Below the pieces are notes generated by a model. It worked only from the letters and a program-made list of their open reading frames with translations. It ran no database searches and was not told where the DNA came from. A program made the translations under genes and the position numbers. From an uncultured Erythrobacter sp. (lineage in GTDB: Bacteria; Pseudomonadota; Alphaproteobacteria; Sphingomonadales; Sphingomonadaceae): a stretch of 64,000 nucleotides of DNA. Shown here piece by piece: positions 18,065 through 28,222 of this stretch. Position 1 is the first letter of the stretch; each line of letters begins with the position of its first letter. The stretch is taken from contig CANNCZ010000001.1 of NCBI GenBank assembly GCA_947503275.1, positions 1,178,001 to 1,242,000 on the forward strand, given 5' to 3'.

Positions 18065-20101
18065 TCACTCCAGCTCAAGGATCACCGCATCCACTGCCAA
18101 ACTTTCACCCTCAATCGCGTTGATCGCGGCAATTGTGCCCTCCTTCTCAGCGCGAAGAATGTTTTCCATCTTCATCGCCTCAACCGTCGCAAGTGGCTGA
18201 CCGGGCTGAACCACATCGCCTGTCGCCACATGCAGTTTCATCAGCATTCCAGGCATCGGGCAGATTAGCATCTTGGACAGGTCAGGCGGGATCTTTTCGA
18301 TCATATGTCCATCAAGCGCGGCGATCGAAGAAGGCAGCACGATTGCCTCATGTGATGCACCGCGCGTGGTGATCCGCCAGCGCACGCCAATGCGCTCTAT
18401 CTGAACGGTCATTTCATTCTCGCCGGTCACATCAGCGAAGGTTTCGCCAACCTCCCAGTCCCATGTCCCGTCGATCCGGTGACCGTCAACGGTTGCGCCG
18501 CCGACTTCCAAAAGTACATCAAAGCGGCGTTCACCGATTTTCACCATCCAGCCCGATGGCGGATTGTCCGCACCGTTCAGCTGACCCGTAATCTGGCGCG
18601 CGCGGACGGATTGGGTGAATTCTGCTCCTGCGAACAAGGCAGCAAGCTGACGCAACCATGGATCATCAGCGGGAGCCCCCGCAAAACCATCCGGATATTC
18701 CTCTGCGATAAAGCCCGTGGTCAGCTCACCAGAACGGAACCGCTCGTGCTGCATAATAGCGCTGAGAAAATCGACATTGTGTCCCAGTCCCTTGATCCGG
18801 AACCGGTCCAGAGCCTCTATCTGAAGGTCAGCAGCCTGATCGCGGGTAGGTGCCCACGTGATCAGTTTCGCGATCATCGGGTCGTAGAACATTGAGACCT
18901 CGCCGCCCTCAAACACGCCATCGTCGACGCGGATGCTGCCTTCTCCATGCGCGACACCGCGGCGAGCTTTGCCTGAGACTTCACCGTCATCTGTCCAACC
19001 GGGGATCGAAGGCGAATATTCGACCAAACGGCCGGTTGAGGGCAGGAATCCGCGATAGGGGTCTTCGGCATAGACGCGGTTTTCGATCGACCATCCATCG
19101 ATGCCGATATCGTCCTGCGTCATCGACAGTTCTTCACCCGCAGCGACACGGATCATCTGTTCGACCAAATCAATGCCGGTGATCGCCTCTGTCACAGGGT
19201 GTTCCACCTGCAAACGCGTGTTCATTTCGAGAAAGTAGAAGCTTTCGCCGGTTGGGTCCGCGCCACTCACAATCAGCTCAACCGTGCCGGCCGAATGGTA
19301 ATCCACCGCCCGTGACAGAGCCACCGATTGCTCACCCATCGCTTTGCGCATTTTGGGCGTGACGAATGGTGAAGGCGCTTCTTCGACCACCTTTTGATGA
19401 CGGCGTTGGATCGAGCATTCGCGCTCATTCAAATAGAGGATATTGCCGTGCTTATCGCCAAGAATCTGAATCTCGATGTGGCGTGGGTTTTCAATGAATT
19501 TCTCAATGAAAACGCGATCATCACCAAACGAATTGAGCCCTTCGCGTTTGGTCGCCTCAAAGCCCTCACGCACATCGGCCTCTGACCATGCGAGGCGCAT
19601 GCCTTTACCCCCGCCACCGGCGCTGGCCTTCATCATCACCGGATAACCAATGTCGTCCGAGATTTCGACCGCGTGGTCAGTGTCGCGAATTTCACCGACA
19701 AAGCCGGGGACGACATTGACGCCAGCCGCCTTGGCCAGTTTCTTCGATTCGATCTTATCGCCCATCGCCGCGATTGCGCCTGCTGGCGGGCCAATGAAGG
19801 CGATGTTTTCTGCCGCCAGAGCCTCAACAAAACTGGCGCGCTCAGACAGAAAACCATAGCCTGGATGCACCGCTTCAGCGCCAGTTTCTTTGCACGCCGC
19901 GATGATCTTTTCCGGGATCAGATAGCTTTCCGCCGCAGGAGAGGCACCGATATGCACCGCCTCATCCGCCATCCGCACAAACGGCGCATTGCGATCCGCA
20001 TCGGAATAGACCGCTACGCATGCGATCCCCATTTTCTGTGCCGTTTGAATGACCCGGCAAGCGATCTCACCGCGATTGGCAATCAGGATTTTGGAAAACA
20101 A
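18065..20101 (-). CDS. pccA: Propionyl-CoA carboxylase, biotin-containing alpha subunit
   Basis: A 678-residue protein: biotin carboxylase domain (LFSKILIANRGEIACRV at the start; KASAGGGGKGMR ATP-grasp loop), a middle linker domain and a C-terminal biotinyl domain with the biotin site EAMKM (Lys644). With PccB it carboxylates propionyl-CoA to methylmalonyl-CoA. I chose TTG 20101 as start, because GGAGGG (20107-20112) lies 5 bases upstream; the next upstream in-frame TTG (20122) has no such site. It could also accept acetyl-CoA, but pccB, epimerase and mutase in the same run favour propionyl-CoA. Confidence 0.93.
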   Translation of the reverse strand: MFSKILIANRGEIACRVIQTAQKMGIACVAVYSDADRNAPFVRMADEAVHIGASPAAESYLIPEKIIAACKETGAEAVHPGYGFLSERASFVEALAAENIAFIGPPAGAIAAMGDKIESKKLAKAAGVNVVPGFVGEIRDTDHAVEISDDIGYPVMMKASAGGGGKGMRLAWSEADVREGFEATKREGLNSFGDDRVFIEKFIENPRHIEIQILGDKHGNILYLNERECSIQRRHQKVVEEAPSPFVTPKMRKAMGEQSVALSRAVDYHSAGTVELIVSGADPTGESFYFLEMNTRLQVEHPVTEAITGIDLVEQMIRVAAGEELSMTQDDIGIDGWSIENRVYAEDPYRGFLPSTGRLVEYSPSIPGWTDDGEVSGKARRGVAHGEGSIRVDDGVFEGGEVSMFYDPMIAKLITWAPTRDQAADLQIEALDRFRIKGLGHNVDFLSAIMQHERFRSGELTTGFIAEEYPDGFAGAPADDPWLRQLAALFAGAEFTQSVRARQITGQLNGADNPPSGWMVKIGERRFDVLLEVGGATVDGHRIDGTWDWEVGETFADVTGENEMTVQIERIGVRWRITTRGASHEAIVLPSSIAALDGHMIEKIPPDLSKMLICPMPGMLMKLHVATGDVVQPGQPLATVEAMKMENILRAEKEGTIAAINAIEGESLAVDAVILELE

Positions 20102-20147
20102 AGGGGCCCTCCAGAAAGGCAAAATGGTTTGGTGCAGCCTATGCAGC

Positions 20148-20167
20148 CTTGCCCGCTGCGGGGCAAG
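20148..20167 (-). other. Short hairpin in the metY-pccA gap
   Basis: A perfect 7-bp inverted repeat, CTTGCCC (20148-20154) and GGGCAAG (20161-20167), with a 6-base loop, lies between the metY stop and the pccA start. There is no T tract, so it is not a classic terminator. It may stabilise or attenuate the transcript. Confidence 0.4.
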
Positions 20168-20196
20168 CTATCGGAATTGCGGTTGATCACGTGCGA

Positions 20197-21498
20197 TCAG
20201 AGCGCGCCCAGTGCCTGGGCGAGATCGGCCTTGATATCCTCAATATGTTCAATCCCCACCGACACGCGAACAACATCGGGGCCTGCGCCTGCTGCGATCA
20301 GACCTTCTTCGTCGAGCTGACTGTGGGTTGTCGATGCCGGATGGATGATCAGTGAGCGCGTGTCACCGATATTGGCGAGATGGCTGAACAGTTTAACGCC
20401 CGAAACGAGAGCCTTGCCCGCCTCAAATCCGCCTTTTAGGCCAAACGTGAACACAGCTCCACCACGCCCGCCCAGATAGGTTTGCGCATGCGAATGGTAT
20501 TCGCTGGAAGGAAGCCCCGCATAGCTGACCCAAGCGACCTTTTCATGCCCCTCAAGCCACTCAGCCAAAGCCATAGCATTGGCACAATGCCGCTCCATCC
20601 GGAGGTAAAGCGTCTCCATACCGGTCAGCGCGAGAAACGCGTTCATCGGAGCCATGGCGGGTCCAAGATCGCGCAAGCCCAAGACGCGGCAGGCAATGAT
20701 AAAGGCGATTGGTCCAATCGGCTCCAAAGCATCGACCAACACCGCGCCATGATACGAGCCATTGGGTGCGGTGAGCGAGGGATACTTGTCCCCTTGCGCC
20801 TTCCAGTCGAAATTGCCGCTATCGACTATGATCCCGCCAATCGCATTGCCATGGCCGTTCAGGAATTTGGTGGTGGAGTGAACGACAATATCCGCGCCGT
20901 GTTCAAACGGGCGGCACAATGCGGGGCTGGCCATAGTGTTGTCTACCATCAGTGGTACGCCGCCCTCATGCGCGATGTCCGCGATGGGCTTTATGTCGGT
21001 GACGACACCACCGGGATTGGCGAGGCTTTCGACAAAGACGACGCGCGTCTTGTCATCCATCGCCGCACGCACATTTTCCGGATCATCGGCATCAACAAAT
21101 CGTGTTTCCCAGCCGAACTTCTTGAAAGCCTCGCCCAATTGGTTGAGCGATCCGCCATACAATTTCTTCGCCGCAACGATGTTGCAACCCGGCTCCATCA
21201 ATGTGTGAAACGCCAGCAATTGCGCAGCATGACCCGATGCCACGCCAAGGGCACCCACGCCTCCTTCAAGGGCAGCGACCTTCTTTTCTAACGCATCATT
21301 GGTGGGGTTCATAATACGCGAATAGATGTTCCCAAATTCGGCGAGCGAGAACAGATTGGCCGCGTGTTCCGGGCTATCAAAGACATAGGAACTGGTCTGA
21401 TAAATCGGAGTGATCCGCGCATTTGTGGTCGGATCAGGTGCACAACCAGCATGGACGCTTAGTGTTTCGGGCCGAGTTTCAGGTGGCAGGTCAGTCAT
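20197..21498 (-). CDS. metY: O-acetylhomoserine aminocarboxypropyltransferase
   Basis: A 433-residue PLP enzyme of the Cys/Met metabolism family, with TLSVHAGCAPDP at the start, the PLP-lysine segment DIVVHSTTKFLNGHGNAIGG, and DTRSLIIHPASTTHSQL. It makes homocysteine from O-acetylhomoserine and sulfide. ATG 21498 shares one base with the upstream stop (TAATG); the longer open frame is not used. It sits inside a propionyl-CoA operon. O-succinylhomoserine use cannot be excluded. Confidence 0.92.
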   Translation of the reverse strand: MTDLPPETRPETLSVHAGCAPDPTTNARITPIYQTSSYVFDSPEHAANLFSLAEFGNIYSRIMNPTNDALEKKVAALEGGVGALGVASGHAAQLLAFHTLMEPGCNIVAAKKLYGGSLNQLGEAFKKFGWETRFVDADDPENVRAAMDDKTRVVFVESLANPGGVVTDIKPIADIAHEGGVPLMVDNTMASPALCRPFEHGADIVVHSTTKFLNGHGNAIGGIIVDSGNFDWKAQGDKYPSLTAPNGSYHGAVLVDALEPIGPIAFIIACRVLGLRDLGPAMAPMNAFLALTGMETLYLRMERHCANAMALAEWLEGHEKVAWVSYAGLPSSEYHSHAQTYLGGRGGAVFTFGLKGGFEAGKALVSGVKLFSHLANIGDTRSLIIHPASTTHSQLDEEGLIAAGAGPDVVRVSVGIEHIEDIKADLAQALGAL

Positions 21499-21908
21499 TA
21501 TCGGGTCTCCGCAAGTTCGCGTAATTCTTGAGTTCGCAGTTTTGTCAGATGAGTTTTGCAAACCGACACAAGCAATGGCTCTAATGTGCCGCCACGCGCG
21601 AAATACCCCTCTGACCGGCAATGCGCGTCACGATATGTCAGCCACGCGCGTTGTGCCGCTAGCACAGTGTCAAAGTAGCCCGGTCGCTCGTCCCAATCGG
21701 GTAATCCTGTGGAGTTGGCAGCCTCATCACGCAGTTTCATCCGATCACGCACAATCGGCCACACCGCGTTCAATTCGGCATCCGCCTCGTAGAAGTCATT
21801 GGCAGCACAAATGTTCATCTCTTGCTGAATCCCTTGGTCCACCTTCTCCTGATCACAGGTAGGCAATCCTTCGGGCTGCAACATCAGCATAAGCAAGCTG
21901 GCGATCAT
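21498..21908 (-). CDS. LprI/DUF1311-family exported protein
   Basis: A 136-residue protein with a short hydrophobic leader (MIASLLMLMLQPEG) and the DUF1311 (lysozyme-inhibitor LprI) pattern: MNICAANDFYEADAELNAVW, then LLAAQRAWLTYRDAHCRSEG, with paired cysteines. Family members are periplasmic; LprI inhibits lysozyme in mycobacteria, but most relatives are uncharacterised. It is joined to both neighbours by one-base overlaps. Confidence 0.8.
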   Translation of the reverse strand: MIASLLMLMLQPEGLPTCDQEKVDQGIQQEMNICAANDFYEADAELNAVWPIVRDRMKLRDEAANSTGLPDWDERPGYFDTVLAAQRAWLTYRDAHCRSEGYFARGGTLEPLLVSVCKTHLTKLRTQELRELAETR

Positions 21909-22744
21909 CAGGCATTTCCTCGATCCGCAAATTCTATCAGGCTTGCAGCATAGGCGGGCGCGCCGCGGCGGTCACCTTCTCCTTTGACCAGGTCACGAAC
22001 CGCGTTGGCCAAGCGCGCGACACTCGCTTGATTGAGCTGAGCTAGTGGCTCGACATAGATGCCGATGGTAAAAAGGATCGCGCCTGTTCGCGGCAAGCGG
22101 CGCAGTGTTTGCCGTTCAGAGCGTACAAATAGAGTGTCGCCCGCATTGCCCGGCGTCACGTGAGCGAAGGCCTTGGCATAAGTGCGTGTCTCTAGCCAAC
22201 GCCGCTCTCCAGTCGCAGCAATAAACCAATTGCACCGTCCATAGATCGCGCCGGGCTTTAGTGTTTCCATAAAGCGGTCCACCCCGGTCGCAAGCTGCTC
22301 TTCATAGCCCGCAATCGGCGCATGAAGCGCGCGCAATGACAGCCCGATCTTGTCTTTGGGATACCAGTCAGAGGGCCATGCAACCGTTGCGCCGATCAAA
22401 CGATACACGTCCTCATGCGGCGCGCGCCTTAGCAAGCACATATCCTCATGCGCACTGCACGCCGCCTCGGGCAGAGCGCCGTTAAGACCGAGCATCTCGG
22501 CAAGCTCCTGACCCGGAGCTTGCGCGTCATCGGTTAGCTGAATGCCCTCGGGCCAATCCACAAAAGCTGCTGCACGCGCCTCCAAGTCTGGTGCGGGTTG
22601 AAGCCATTCCTCTTCATCAAGCCTCACCAGCCCCATCTTGAGTTGCCCTCCCCCGCGCGCCTTGGGAAGCAGTGCGTTGACGGAAAAGCCGAGCGCGGGA
22701 GGTTTGATTGAAAAGCTATTCAGTGCTCGGCCCCTGTTGATCAC
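21908..22744 (-). CDS. DUF3445 family protein (haem-dependent oxidative N-demethylase-like)
   Basis: A 278-residue protein with features of DUF3445: a MGLVRLDEEEWL segment, an acidic middle and the conserved RSERQTLRRLPRTGAILFTI near residue 215. A characterised relative is a haem-containing demethylase acting on dimethylamine-type substrates; the substrate here is unknown. The GTG at 22744 overlaps the esterase gene by 29 bases, and ATG 22636 is a possible alternative start. One-base overlap with the LprI-like gene. Confidence 0.72.
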   Translation of the reverse strand: MINRGRALNSFSIKPPALGFSVNALLPKARGGGQLKMGLVRLDEEEWLQPAPDLEARAAAFVDWPEGIQLTDDAQAPGQELAEMLGLNGALPEAACSAHEDMCLLRRAPHEDVYRLIGATVAWPSDWYPKDKIGLSLRALHAPIAGYEEQLATGVDRFMETLKPGAIYGRCNWFIAATGERRWLETRTYAKAFAHVTPGNAGDTLFVRSERQTLRRLPRTGAILFTIGIYVEPLAQLNQASVARLANAVRDLVKGEGDRRGAPAYAASLIEFADRGNA

Positions 22745-23564
22745 ATCTCAGTGAAAAACCATATTCATCGAGCCAATCGGCCTCGGTGGGCATCAGATAC
22801 TGGAGCGCCTCAGGCAGCAATCCATGCAAACTTGTCGCATGCCGCAAATCCGCACGGCGATCGGAAAAGCACCATTGCTGTGCCTCATCCATAGCTCCCA
22901 AGACGCGCAGGATACCGCTCTCGGTTGCCCCACCTTCATCGGCCAAGGATATGTAGAGCGGTGGGCGCAACTCCCGCTCCGCCGCCAGCCGCATGGAAAG
23001 CGCTTCGTTATTCCATTGCAAACTTGGCGAGATCGCCGCGTATCCGTCAAAGGCCGACGGCGCTTCTATCCACGCTTCCATCACAAAGTGCCCAGCAGCG
23101 CTTTCACCAACGAGGTAATCTGTGCCGTTCACCCGGTAACGGGCTTCAATTGTGCTGGCGACCTCGTTGATCAGCCATTCGCCAAATACCTCGCTTTCAC
23201 CAGCGGTCGGATAGCGGGCCTGCTCCTCTTTATCGCTGGTCTGGTTGAGCAATTCACGCTGGCGGTCTTTGGTCTCGATCCCGACCCAGATCACTGCCTG
23301 ACTGCGACCCCACAACCGGTTCCAACCCGCAATCCCTGCGCCCAGCAGCAGGTCCTGCTCGCGCGCTCCATCCAGCATGTAAACCACCGGCCAAGTGCGA
23401 TCCGGGTCGTCGTGATAGCCGGGAGGAAGCACAACATTGATCTCTCGCGCCTCGTCCAGCACGGTCAAAGTTATCGTCTCGCCAATCGTTAGCGGTTCGA
23501 ATTCCGGCTCTGCGACAGCGGCGGGCTGAAGCAATAATAGCGAGGAGACAATCGCTGCAGTCAC
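22716..23564 (-). CDS. Exported alpha/beta-hydrolase, esterase D-like
   Basis: A 282-residue protein with a signal-like N-terminus ([16 protein letters not shown]), then the putative-esterase fold: [14 protein letters not shown] and the nucleophile elbow [10 protein letters not shown]. It probably hydrolyses esters in the periplasm. GTG 23564 overlaps the bioB stop by 4 bases (GTGA). Because it appears to be exported, it is unlikely to be the pimeloyl-ACP methyl esterase of biotin synthesis despite its position. Confidence 0.8.
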   Translation of the reverse strand: MTAAIVSSLLLLQPAAVAEPEFEPLTIGETITLTVLDEAREINVVLPPGYHDDPDRTWPVVYMLDGAREQDLLLGAGIAGWNRLWGRSQAVIWVGIETKDRQRELLNQTSDKEEQARYPTAGESEVFGEWLINEVASTIEARYRVNGTDYLVGESAAGHFVMEAWIEAPSAFDGYAAISPSLQWNNEALSMRLAAERELRPPLYISLADEGGATESGILRVLGAMDEAQQWCFSDRRADLRHATSLHGLLPEALQYLMPTEADWLDEYGFSLRCDQQGPSTE

Positions 23565-24571
23565 TCCGCTGGCTCGCTAACCTTGCAGGCCCGCGCTGGC
23601 TCTTGTTGTTGCAGCGCCGTCAAGCCCAATTTCGCAAACAAAGCTCCGTCGCTGTCATCGCCAGCATTTGGCGCCGTCAGCAATTTGTCGCCGGTGAAGA
23701 TCGAGTTTGCACCAGCAAGAAAACACAAAGCCTGCGTCGCCTCGCTCATGCTCTCACGCCCTGCAGACAGGCGCACCATGCTCATCGGCATCGTGATCCG
23801 CGCCACCGCGACGGTGCGCGCAAATTCAATATCGTCGATCTTCGCCATCGGTGTATCGGCCAGCATATCACCCAGCACCGTGCCCTTTACTGGCACCAAC
23901 GCATTGACCGGCACACTTTCAGGATGCGCCTCAAGCGTGGCCAACGTGTGAACAAAGCCCACCCGGTCCTCTCGCGTTTCGCCCATGCCGACGATCCCGC
24001 CGCTGCACACATTGATGCCCGAATTGCGCACATGATCCAGCGTATCAAGGCGGCTTTGGAAGTCGCGCGTCGAGATAACCCGCTCATAATATTCAGGCGA
24101 ACTGTCGATATTGTGGTTGTAATAGTCGAGGCCCGCTTCGGCCAGCATGTCGGCCTGATGCGGCTCCAACATGCCCAATGTCATGCAGGTCTCCAGCCCC
24201 ATATCGCGCACGCCCTTCACGATCTCAACAATCGCGGGCATGTCACGGTCTTTGGGATTGCGCCACGCTGCGCCCATGCAGAAACGCTGGCTTCCCTGAT
24301 CCTTTGCTTGAGCCGCGCGTTGCAGAACGGCCTGCACATCCATTAGCTTGGTCGCCTCAACGCCGCTATCGGCCTTCACTGATTGCGAGCAATAGCCGCA
24401 ATCCTCGGGGCAACCGCCCGTCTTTATCGACAGCAATGTGCAAAGCTGAATTTGCTCAGGCGGATGGTTTTCGCGGTGCGCGCTCGCCGCTTGAAAAAGC
24501 AGCTCAGTAAAGGGGAGGTTGAAAAGGTCCGCGATCTCTTCGCGGGTCCAGTCATTGCGGGGATTGGTCAT
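23561..24571 (-). CDS. bioB: Biotin synthase
   Basis: A 336-residue radical-SAM enzyme with the [4Fe-4S] motif [13 protein letters not shown] (Cys54, Cys58, Cys61) and the conserved [13 protein letters not shown] and NALVPVKGT segments. It inserts sulfur into dethiobiotin. No other bio genes are nearby; the gene instead lies within the operon of the biotin enzyme propionyl-CoA carboxylase, whose cofactor it makes. Overlaps the upstream small gene by 20 bases. Confidence 0.97.
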   Translation of the reverse strand: MTNPRNDWTREEIADLFNLPFTELLFQAASAHRENHPPEQIQLCTLLSIKTGGCPEDCGYCSQSVKADSGVEATKLMDVQAVLQRAAQAKDQGSQRFCMGAAWRNPKDRDMPAIVEIVKGVRDMGLETCMTLGMLEPHQADMLAEAGLDYYNHNIDSSPEYYERVISTRDFQSRLDTLDHVRNSGINVCSGGIVGMGETREDRVGFVHTLATLEAHPESVPVNALVPVKGTVLGDMLADTPMAKIDDIEFARTVAVARITMPMSMVRLSAGRESMSEATQALCFLAGANSIFTGDKLLTAPNAGDDSDGALFAKLGLTALQQQEPARACKVSEPAE

Positions 24572-24956
24572 TGTTCTCCGTCGTTTCTTGGGAGTTTCGT
24601 ATCAGATTTCCGAGCTTGGCTTCGGTGAAGACTAGGTCAGGTGCTGTCGCGTCGATCCAATTCACGATGCAGAGCTTTTGATCAGCGTCGGCGTTGATGA
24701 TGTCAAAAACGCTAACTGACGGCGCTACATAGTCGATACGATTGGAAAGACCACAGGCTCTTGCCTGTGCTCGCAGTGTCCGCATTTGCTCTTCTGTTCC
24801 AACACCCACGCTTTCAACTGATTGGATTTCAAACTTCTGGAGATTTTCCAGATACTCACACCGGCGCGCTTCTTGCTCATCATTCAATGCAGAACAATCG
24901 ACTACCACAGCTTCGGAGGGGGTGATTAAAAGCATGAAAGCGAGCGCGATACTCAC
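24552..24956 (-). CDS. Hypothetical exported protein, 134 residues
   Basis: Begins with a hydrophobic leader ([16 protein letters not shown]) and has four cysteines after it that could form disulfides in the periplasm ([29 protein letters not shown]). GTG 24956 overlaps the scpA stop by 4 bases (GTGA). No family recognised. The consistent coupling to both neighbours supports it as a real gene. Confidence 0.65.
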   Translation of the reverse strand: MSIALAFMLLITPSEAVVVDCSALNDEQEARRCEYLENLQKFEIQSVESVGVGTEEQMRTLRAQARACGLSNRIDYVAPSVSVFDIINADADQKLCIVNWIDATAPDLVFTEAKLGNLIRNSQETTENNDQSPQ

Positions 24957-27214
24957 TCCGCAGCCTCCTCAAGCCCTTCACCCAACGGAGGCATATTGTG
25001 GCCCAGCAGCGTGAGAATATCCGCCGCGCATTCGACCACATTTGAGCCTGGCCCATAAATCCCCTGCACCCCTGCATCGCGCAAGAAGTCGTAATCTTGC
25101 GGGGGGATCACGCCACCTGCGGTGACTTTAATGTCAGGGCGGCCGGCCTCTTTCAGCATGCGGATGAGTTCGGGAATCAGCGTCTTGTGCCCTGCCGCAA
25201 GACTGGACGCGCCGATCACGTCGACATCCTTGGCCAGAGCCATTTTACAGGTCTCTTCGGGCGTTTGGAACAACGGGCCTGAGACCACTTCGAAACCCAT
25301 ATCGGCAAAGGCACTGGCGATCACATTGGCGCCGCGATCATGGCCGTCTTGGCCCATTTTCGCGACCATGATGCGGGGTTTACGGCCCAAGCGACGCTCG
25401 ACGGCATCCACACCGTCGGTCACCTGCGCCCAGCGTTGGTCGAACTCATAGGCGCTCGCATAGACGCCGCTGACGGGCTTTGGCGTTGCATCGTGGCGAC
25501 CAAACACACCTTCCATTGCGGCAGAGATTTCGCCCAAAGTCGCATCGTGACGTGCTGCCTCCACTGCGCGAGCGAGCAGGTTCACATCCGCCTGCTTCTC
25601 AAGCTCAGCGATCTTTTTGGGAGGTAGTGGAATGCCGTTTTCATCGCGGCCTGTCGCAATCGCCTCTCTGTGGGTGGCTGGGTTTGCCGCCGCAGCATCG
25701 GCCAAAGCCTTAAGCGCAGCCTGACATGCCGCCTCGTCACGTCCCGCGCGCACATCAGCGAGCCGCTTGATCTGACCCTTGCGAACCGCAGCATTGTCGA
25801 TGTCGAGAGTCTCGAGCGGCTCTTCTTCGGAAAGCTGGTATTTGTTGACGCCGACAATCACCGTCTCGCCCTTGTCGATGCCGGTCTGCTTTTCTGCAGC
25901 GGCCCGCTCAATCGCGGCCTTGGGAGCGCCGGTTGCGACATAGGCTGTCATCCCGCCCGCTTCATCGACCTCCGCAATCAGCTTTTCGGCTTCCTCGACG
26001 AGTGTCGCGGTGAGCGCTTCGATATAGTGCGAGCCGCCTAGGGGATCGACCACGTCGGTGATCCCGCTTTCCTCTTGCAAGACAAGCTGCGTGTTGCGCG
26101 CGATGCGGGCGGAGAAGTCGGTTGGAAGCGCGATGGCCTCGTCCAAGGCGTTGGTGTGCAACGATTGCGTCCCGCCAAGCGTTGCCGCCAGCGCCTCAAT
26201 CGTGGTGCGCATGACGTTGTTATAGGGGTCCTGCTCCTGCAAGCTCACACCCGAGGTTTGGCAATGGGTGCGCAACATTTTGGAGCGGTCGGACTTCGCC
26301 CCCAGCCCGTCCATCGTGCGATACCACAGCGTGCGCGCGGCGCGCAGCTTAGCGATCTCCATGAAGAAGTTCATGCCGATGCCGAAAAAGAAGCTCAAAC
26401 GCCCCGCAAAGGCATCAATATCCAACCCCGTTGCACAAGCCCGCGTCACATATTCCTTGCCATCAGCAATGGTGAAAGCGAGCTCCTGCACCGCCGTCGC
26501 ACCGGCCTCATGCATGTGATAGCCGCTGATCGAGATGGAGTTGAACTTGGGCATATTCGCCGAAGTGTAGGCAATAATATCCGAAACAATCCGCATGCTT
26601 GGCTCAGGCGGATAGATATAGGTGTTGCGGACCATGAACTCTTTGAGAATGTCGTTCTGGATCGTGCCCGATAGCTTCTCGGTTTGCACACCCTGACGTT
26701 CACCCGCGACGATGTAAAAGGCTAGGATGGGGATCACCGCACCGTTCATCGTCATAGAGACAGACATGGTGTCGAGCGGGATCTGGTCGAACAGGATCTC
26801 CATATCCGCCACGGTGTCGATAGCGACACCCGCTTTGCCGACATCGCCGGTGACCCGTGGGTGATCGGAATCGTAACCGCGGTGCGTGGCAAGGTCGAAG
26901 GCTACGGAAAGCCCTTTTTGCCCAGCAGCCAGATTGCGGCGGTAGAATGCGTTGGATTCCTCAGCCGTTGAGAAACCCGCATATTGTCGGATCGTCCAGG
27001 GGCGGCCTGCATACATGCTGGCCTTTACCCCACGCGTGAAAGGCGCGAAGCCGGGGAGACCTGCATCGAACCCTTCGTGATCTTCCGAGGTATAAAGCGG
27101 TTTAACCGTGAAGCCCTCAGGCATGTCGCGGGTGAGGTCGCGGCCCTTGCTCTCTTTGTCAGCAAGCGCCTGCCAGTCTTGAGGGGTTGGCCCCGAATTG
27201 TTGGTGTCGGTCAT
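24953..27214 (-). CDS. scpA: Methylmalonyl-CoA mutase
   Basis: A 753-residue single-chain mutase: N-terminal TIM-barrel substrate domain and C-terminal cobalamin domain with the base-on motif GQDGHDRG (His625 as axial ligand), then GASSLAAGH and GGVIPPQDY. It converts (R)-methylmalonyl-CoA to succinyl-CoA with adenosylcobalamin. The size matches homodimeric ScpA-type enzymes, without a separate beta subunit. It lies 55 bases after the epimerase gene. A GTPase chaperone (MeaB) gene is not in the window. Confidence 0.97.
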   Translation of the reverse strand: MTDTNNSGPTPQDWQALADKESKGRDLTRDMPEGFTVKPLYTSEDHEGFDAGLPGFAPFTRGVKASMYAGRPWTIRQYAGFSTAEESNAFYRRNLAAGQKGLSVAFDLATHRGYDSDHPRVTGDVGKAGVAIDTVADMEILFDQIPLDTMSVSMTMNGAVIPILAFYIVAGERQGVQTEKLSGTIQNDILKEFMVRNTYIYPPEPSMRIVSDIIAYTSANMPKFNSISISGYHMHEAGATAVQELAFTIADGKEYVTRACATGLDIDAFAGRLSFFFGIGMNFFMEIAKLRAARTLWYRTMDGLGAKSDRSKMLRTHCQTSGVSLQEQDPYNNVMRTTIEALAATLGGTQSLHTNALDEAIALPTDFSARIARNTQLVLQEESGITDVVDPLGGSHYIEALTATLVEEAEKLIAEVDEAGGMTAYVATGAPKAAIERAAAEKQTGIDKGETVIVGVNKYQLSEEEPLETLDIDNAAVRKGQIKRLADVRAGRDEAACQAALKALADAAAANPATHREAIATGRDENGIPLPPKKIAELEKQADVNLLARAVEAARHDATLGEISAAMEGVFGRHDATPKPVSGVYASAYEFDQRWAQVTDGVDAVERRLGRKPRIMVAKMGQDGHDRGANVIASAFADMGFEVVSGPLFQTPEETCKMALAKDVDVIGASSLAAGHKTLIPELIRMLKEAGRPDIKVTAGGVIPPQDYDFLRDAGVQGIYGPGSNVVECAADILTLLGHNMPPLGEGLEEAAE

Positions 27215-27269
27215 GCCGAGCCTCTAAGCACAATCACCAGGCAAGCGAAAGACATGCGCCCTATCAGAA

Positions 27270-27713
27270 CTAGTGTTCGCCACCCTTCGGAGTTTCCATA
27301 ATCTCGGTGAGCATGCCCTGCATGTCTTTGGGATGCAGGAAGAATACGGGCGTGCCATGCGCGCCGGGTATGGTCGGGCCAAGGATGCGCTTGCCCTTCC
27401 CTTCAAACCAGCGCCGCGCCTCCTCAATATCCTCAACTTCAAAGCAAACATGATGCTGCCCGCCCGCAGGGTTCTTGGCGAGGAAAGCGGCGATCGCAGT
27501 TTCACCGGGCCGCAGCTCTTCGATAAGCTCAATTTGCGTGCCATTCATGCCTGAGTGCGTGGGCGTATCGACAAAGACGACCTTAAGCCCGCGATCTTCG
27601 AGGATGATCTCGTCGCTGATCGAAGTCGCGCCCATGATGTCGCGGTAATGCGCGATGGAATCGACGATGGAGGGGGTAGCGACACCCACATGATTAAGTC
27701 TGCCGAGTTTCAA
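27270..27713 (-). CDS. mce: Methylmalonyl-CoA epimerase
   Basis: A 147-residue VOC-fold enzyme with metal-site segments LNHVGVATPS, HHVCFEVEDI and GMLTEIME. It interconverts the S and R forms of methylmalonyl-CoA between the carboxylase and the mutase. No ATG or GTG opens the frame. I place the start at TTG 27713, which follows AGGAGA by 6 bases and gives the usual (M)KLGRLNHV beginning; an earlier in-frame TTG (27731) overlaps that ribosome site and is less likely. Confidence 0.9.
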   Translation of the reverse strand: MKLGRLNHVGVATPSIVDSIAHYRDIMGATSISDEIILEDRGLKVVFVDTPTHSGMNGTQIELIEELRPGETAIAAFLAKNPAGGQHHVCFEVEDIEEARRWFEGKGKRILGPTIPGAHGTPVFFLHPKDMQGMLTEIMETPKGGEH

Positions 27714-28128
27714 AGCGCGTCTCCTGTTCAATCTTCACAGCAGCACTATCAGCGGCAACAAAAAATGCACCTGCGAAAGCGGCGATCGAAACAGAAACCC
27801 ACATCACAATCCATATGTCGCGAAAGGTGACGCGCGCTTTTACGAGGCCGTGTGTGCATATCAGCATCAAGCCCACGCCAATCACAAAAAGCAAGCCTCC
27901 TACGATCCGCAGTTCATCGGGCATAGAGGCCGTCGGCTCAACATACGCTTTGGTGAAAAATGTCGTGGTATAGGGATCGAAATCTGACGCTTTGATCCAT
28001 GCCAATACGATCAGCACCGGCATCACTATAAAGGCGAACAACAAACCACTGGCTTTGGTCGCGGGATGGTTGGAGTCCCTGACATACCATGCAAGATTTG
28101 GGTCGCGTCTATAGGTCATTGGCAACAT
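27694..28128 (-). CDS. Hypothetical three-helix membrane protein
   Basis: A 144-residue protein with three likely membrane helices (about residues 28-44, 75-92, 104-124) separated by short loops, and a polar tail. It overlaps the proposed mce start by 20 bases. ATG 28119 is an alternative start. No family recognised. It is one of three small membrane-protein frames between pccB and mce. Confidence 0.6.
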   Translation of the reverse strand: MLPMTYRRDPNLAWYVRDSNHPATKASGLLFAFIVMPVLIVLAWIKASDFDPYTTTFFTKAYVEPTASMPDELRIVGGLLFVIGVGLMLICTHGLVKARVTFRDIWIVMWVSVSIAAFAGAFFVAADSAAVKIEQETRFETRQT

Positions 28129-28222
28129 GGTAGCCGCTTCTGCCTAAAGATTTCTTAGGAGATGCAATGCGGTACTGGTGACGATTAGATACGCGATTGC
28201 CGTCAAGACGAGTCAGTCTGAG

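Noticed and set aside
22716..23564. The esterase after bioB as the missing BioH-type pimeloyl esterase
   Set aside because: It has an export signal and esterase D-type sequence, while BioH acts on acyl-carrier protein in the cytoplasm.
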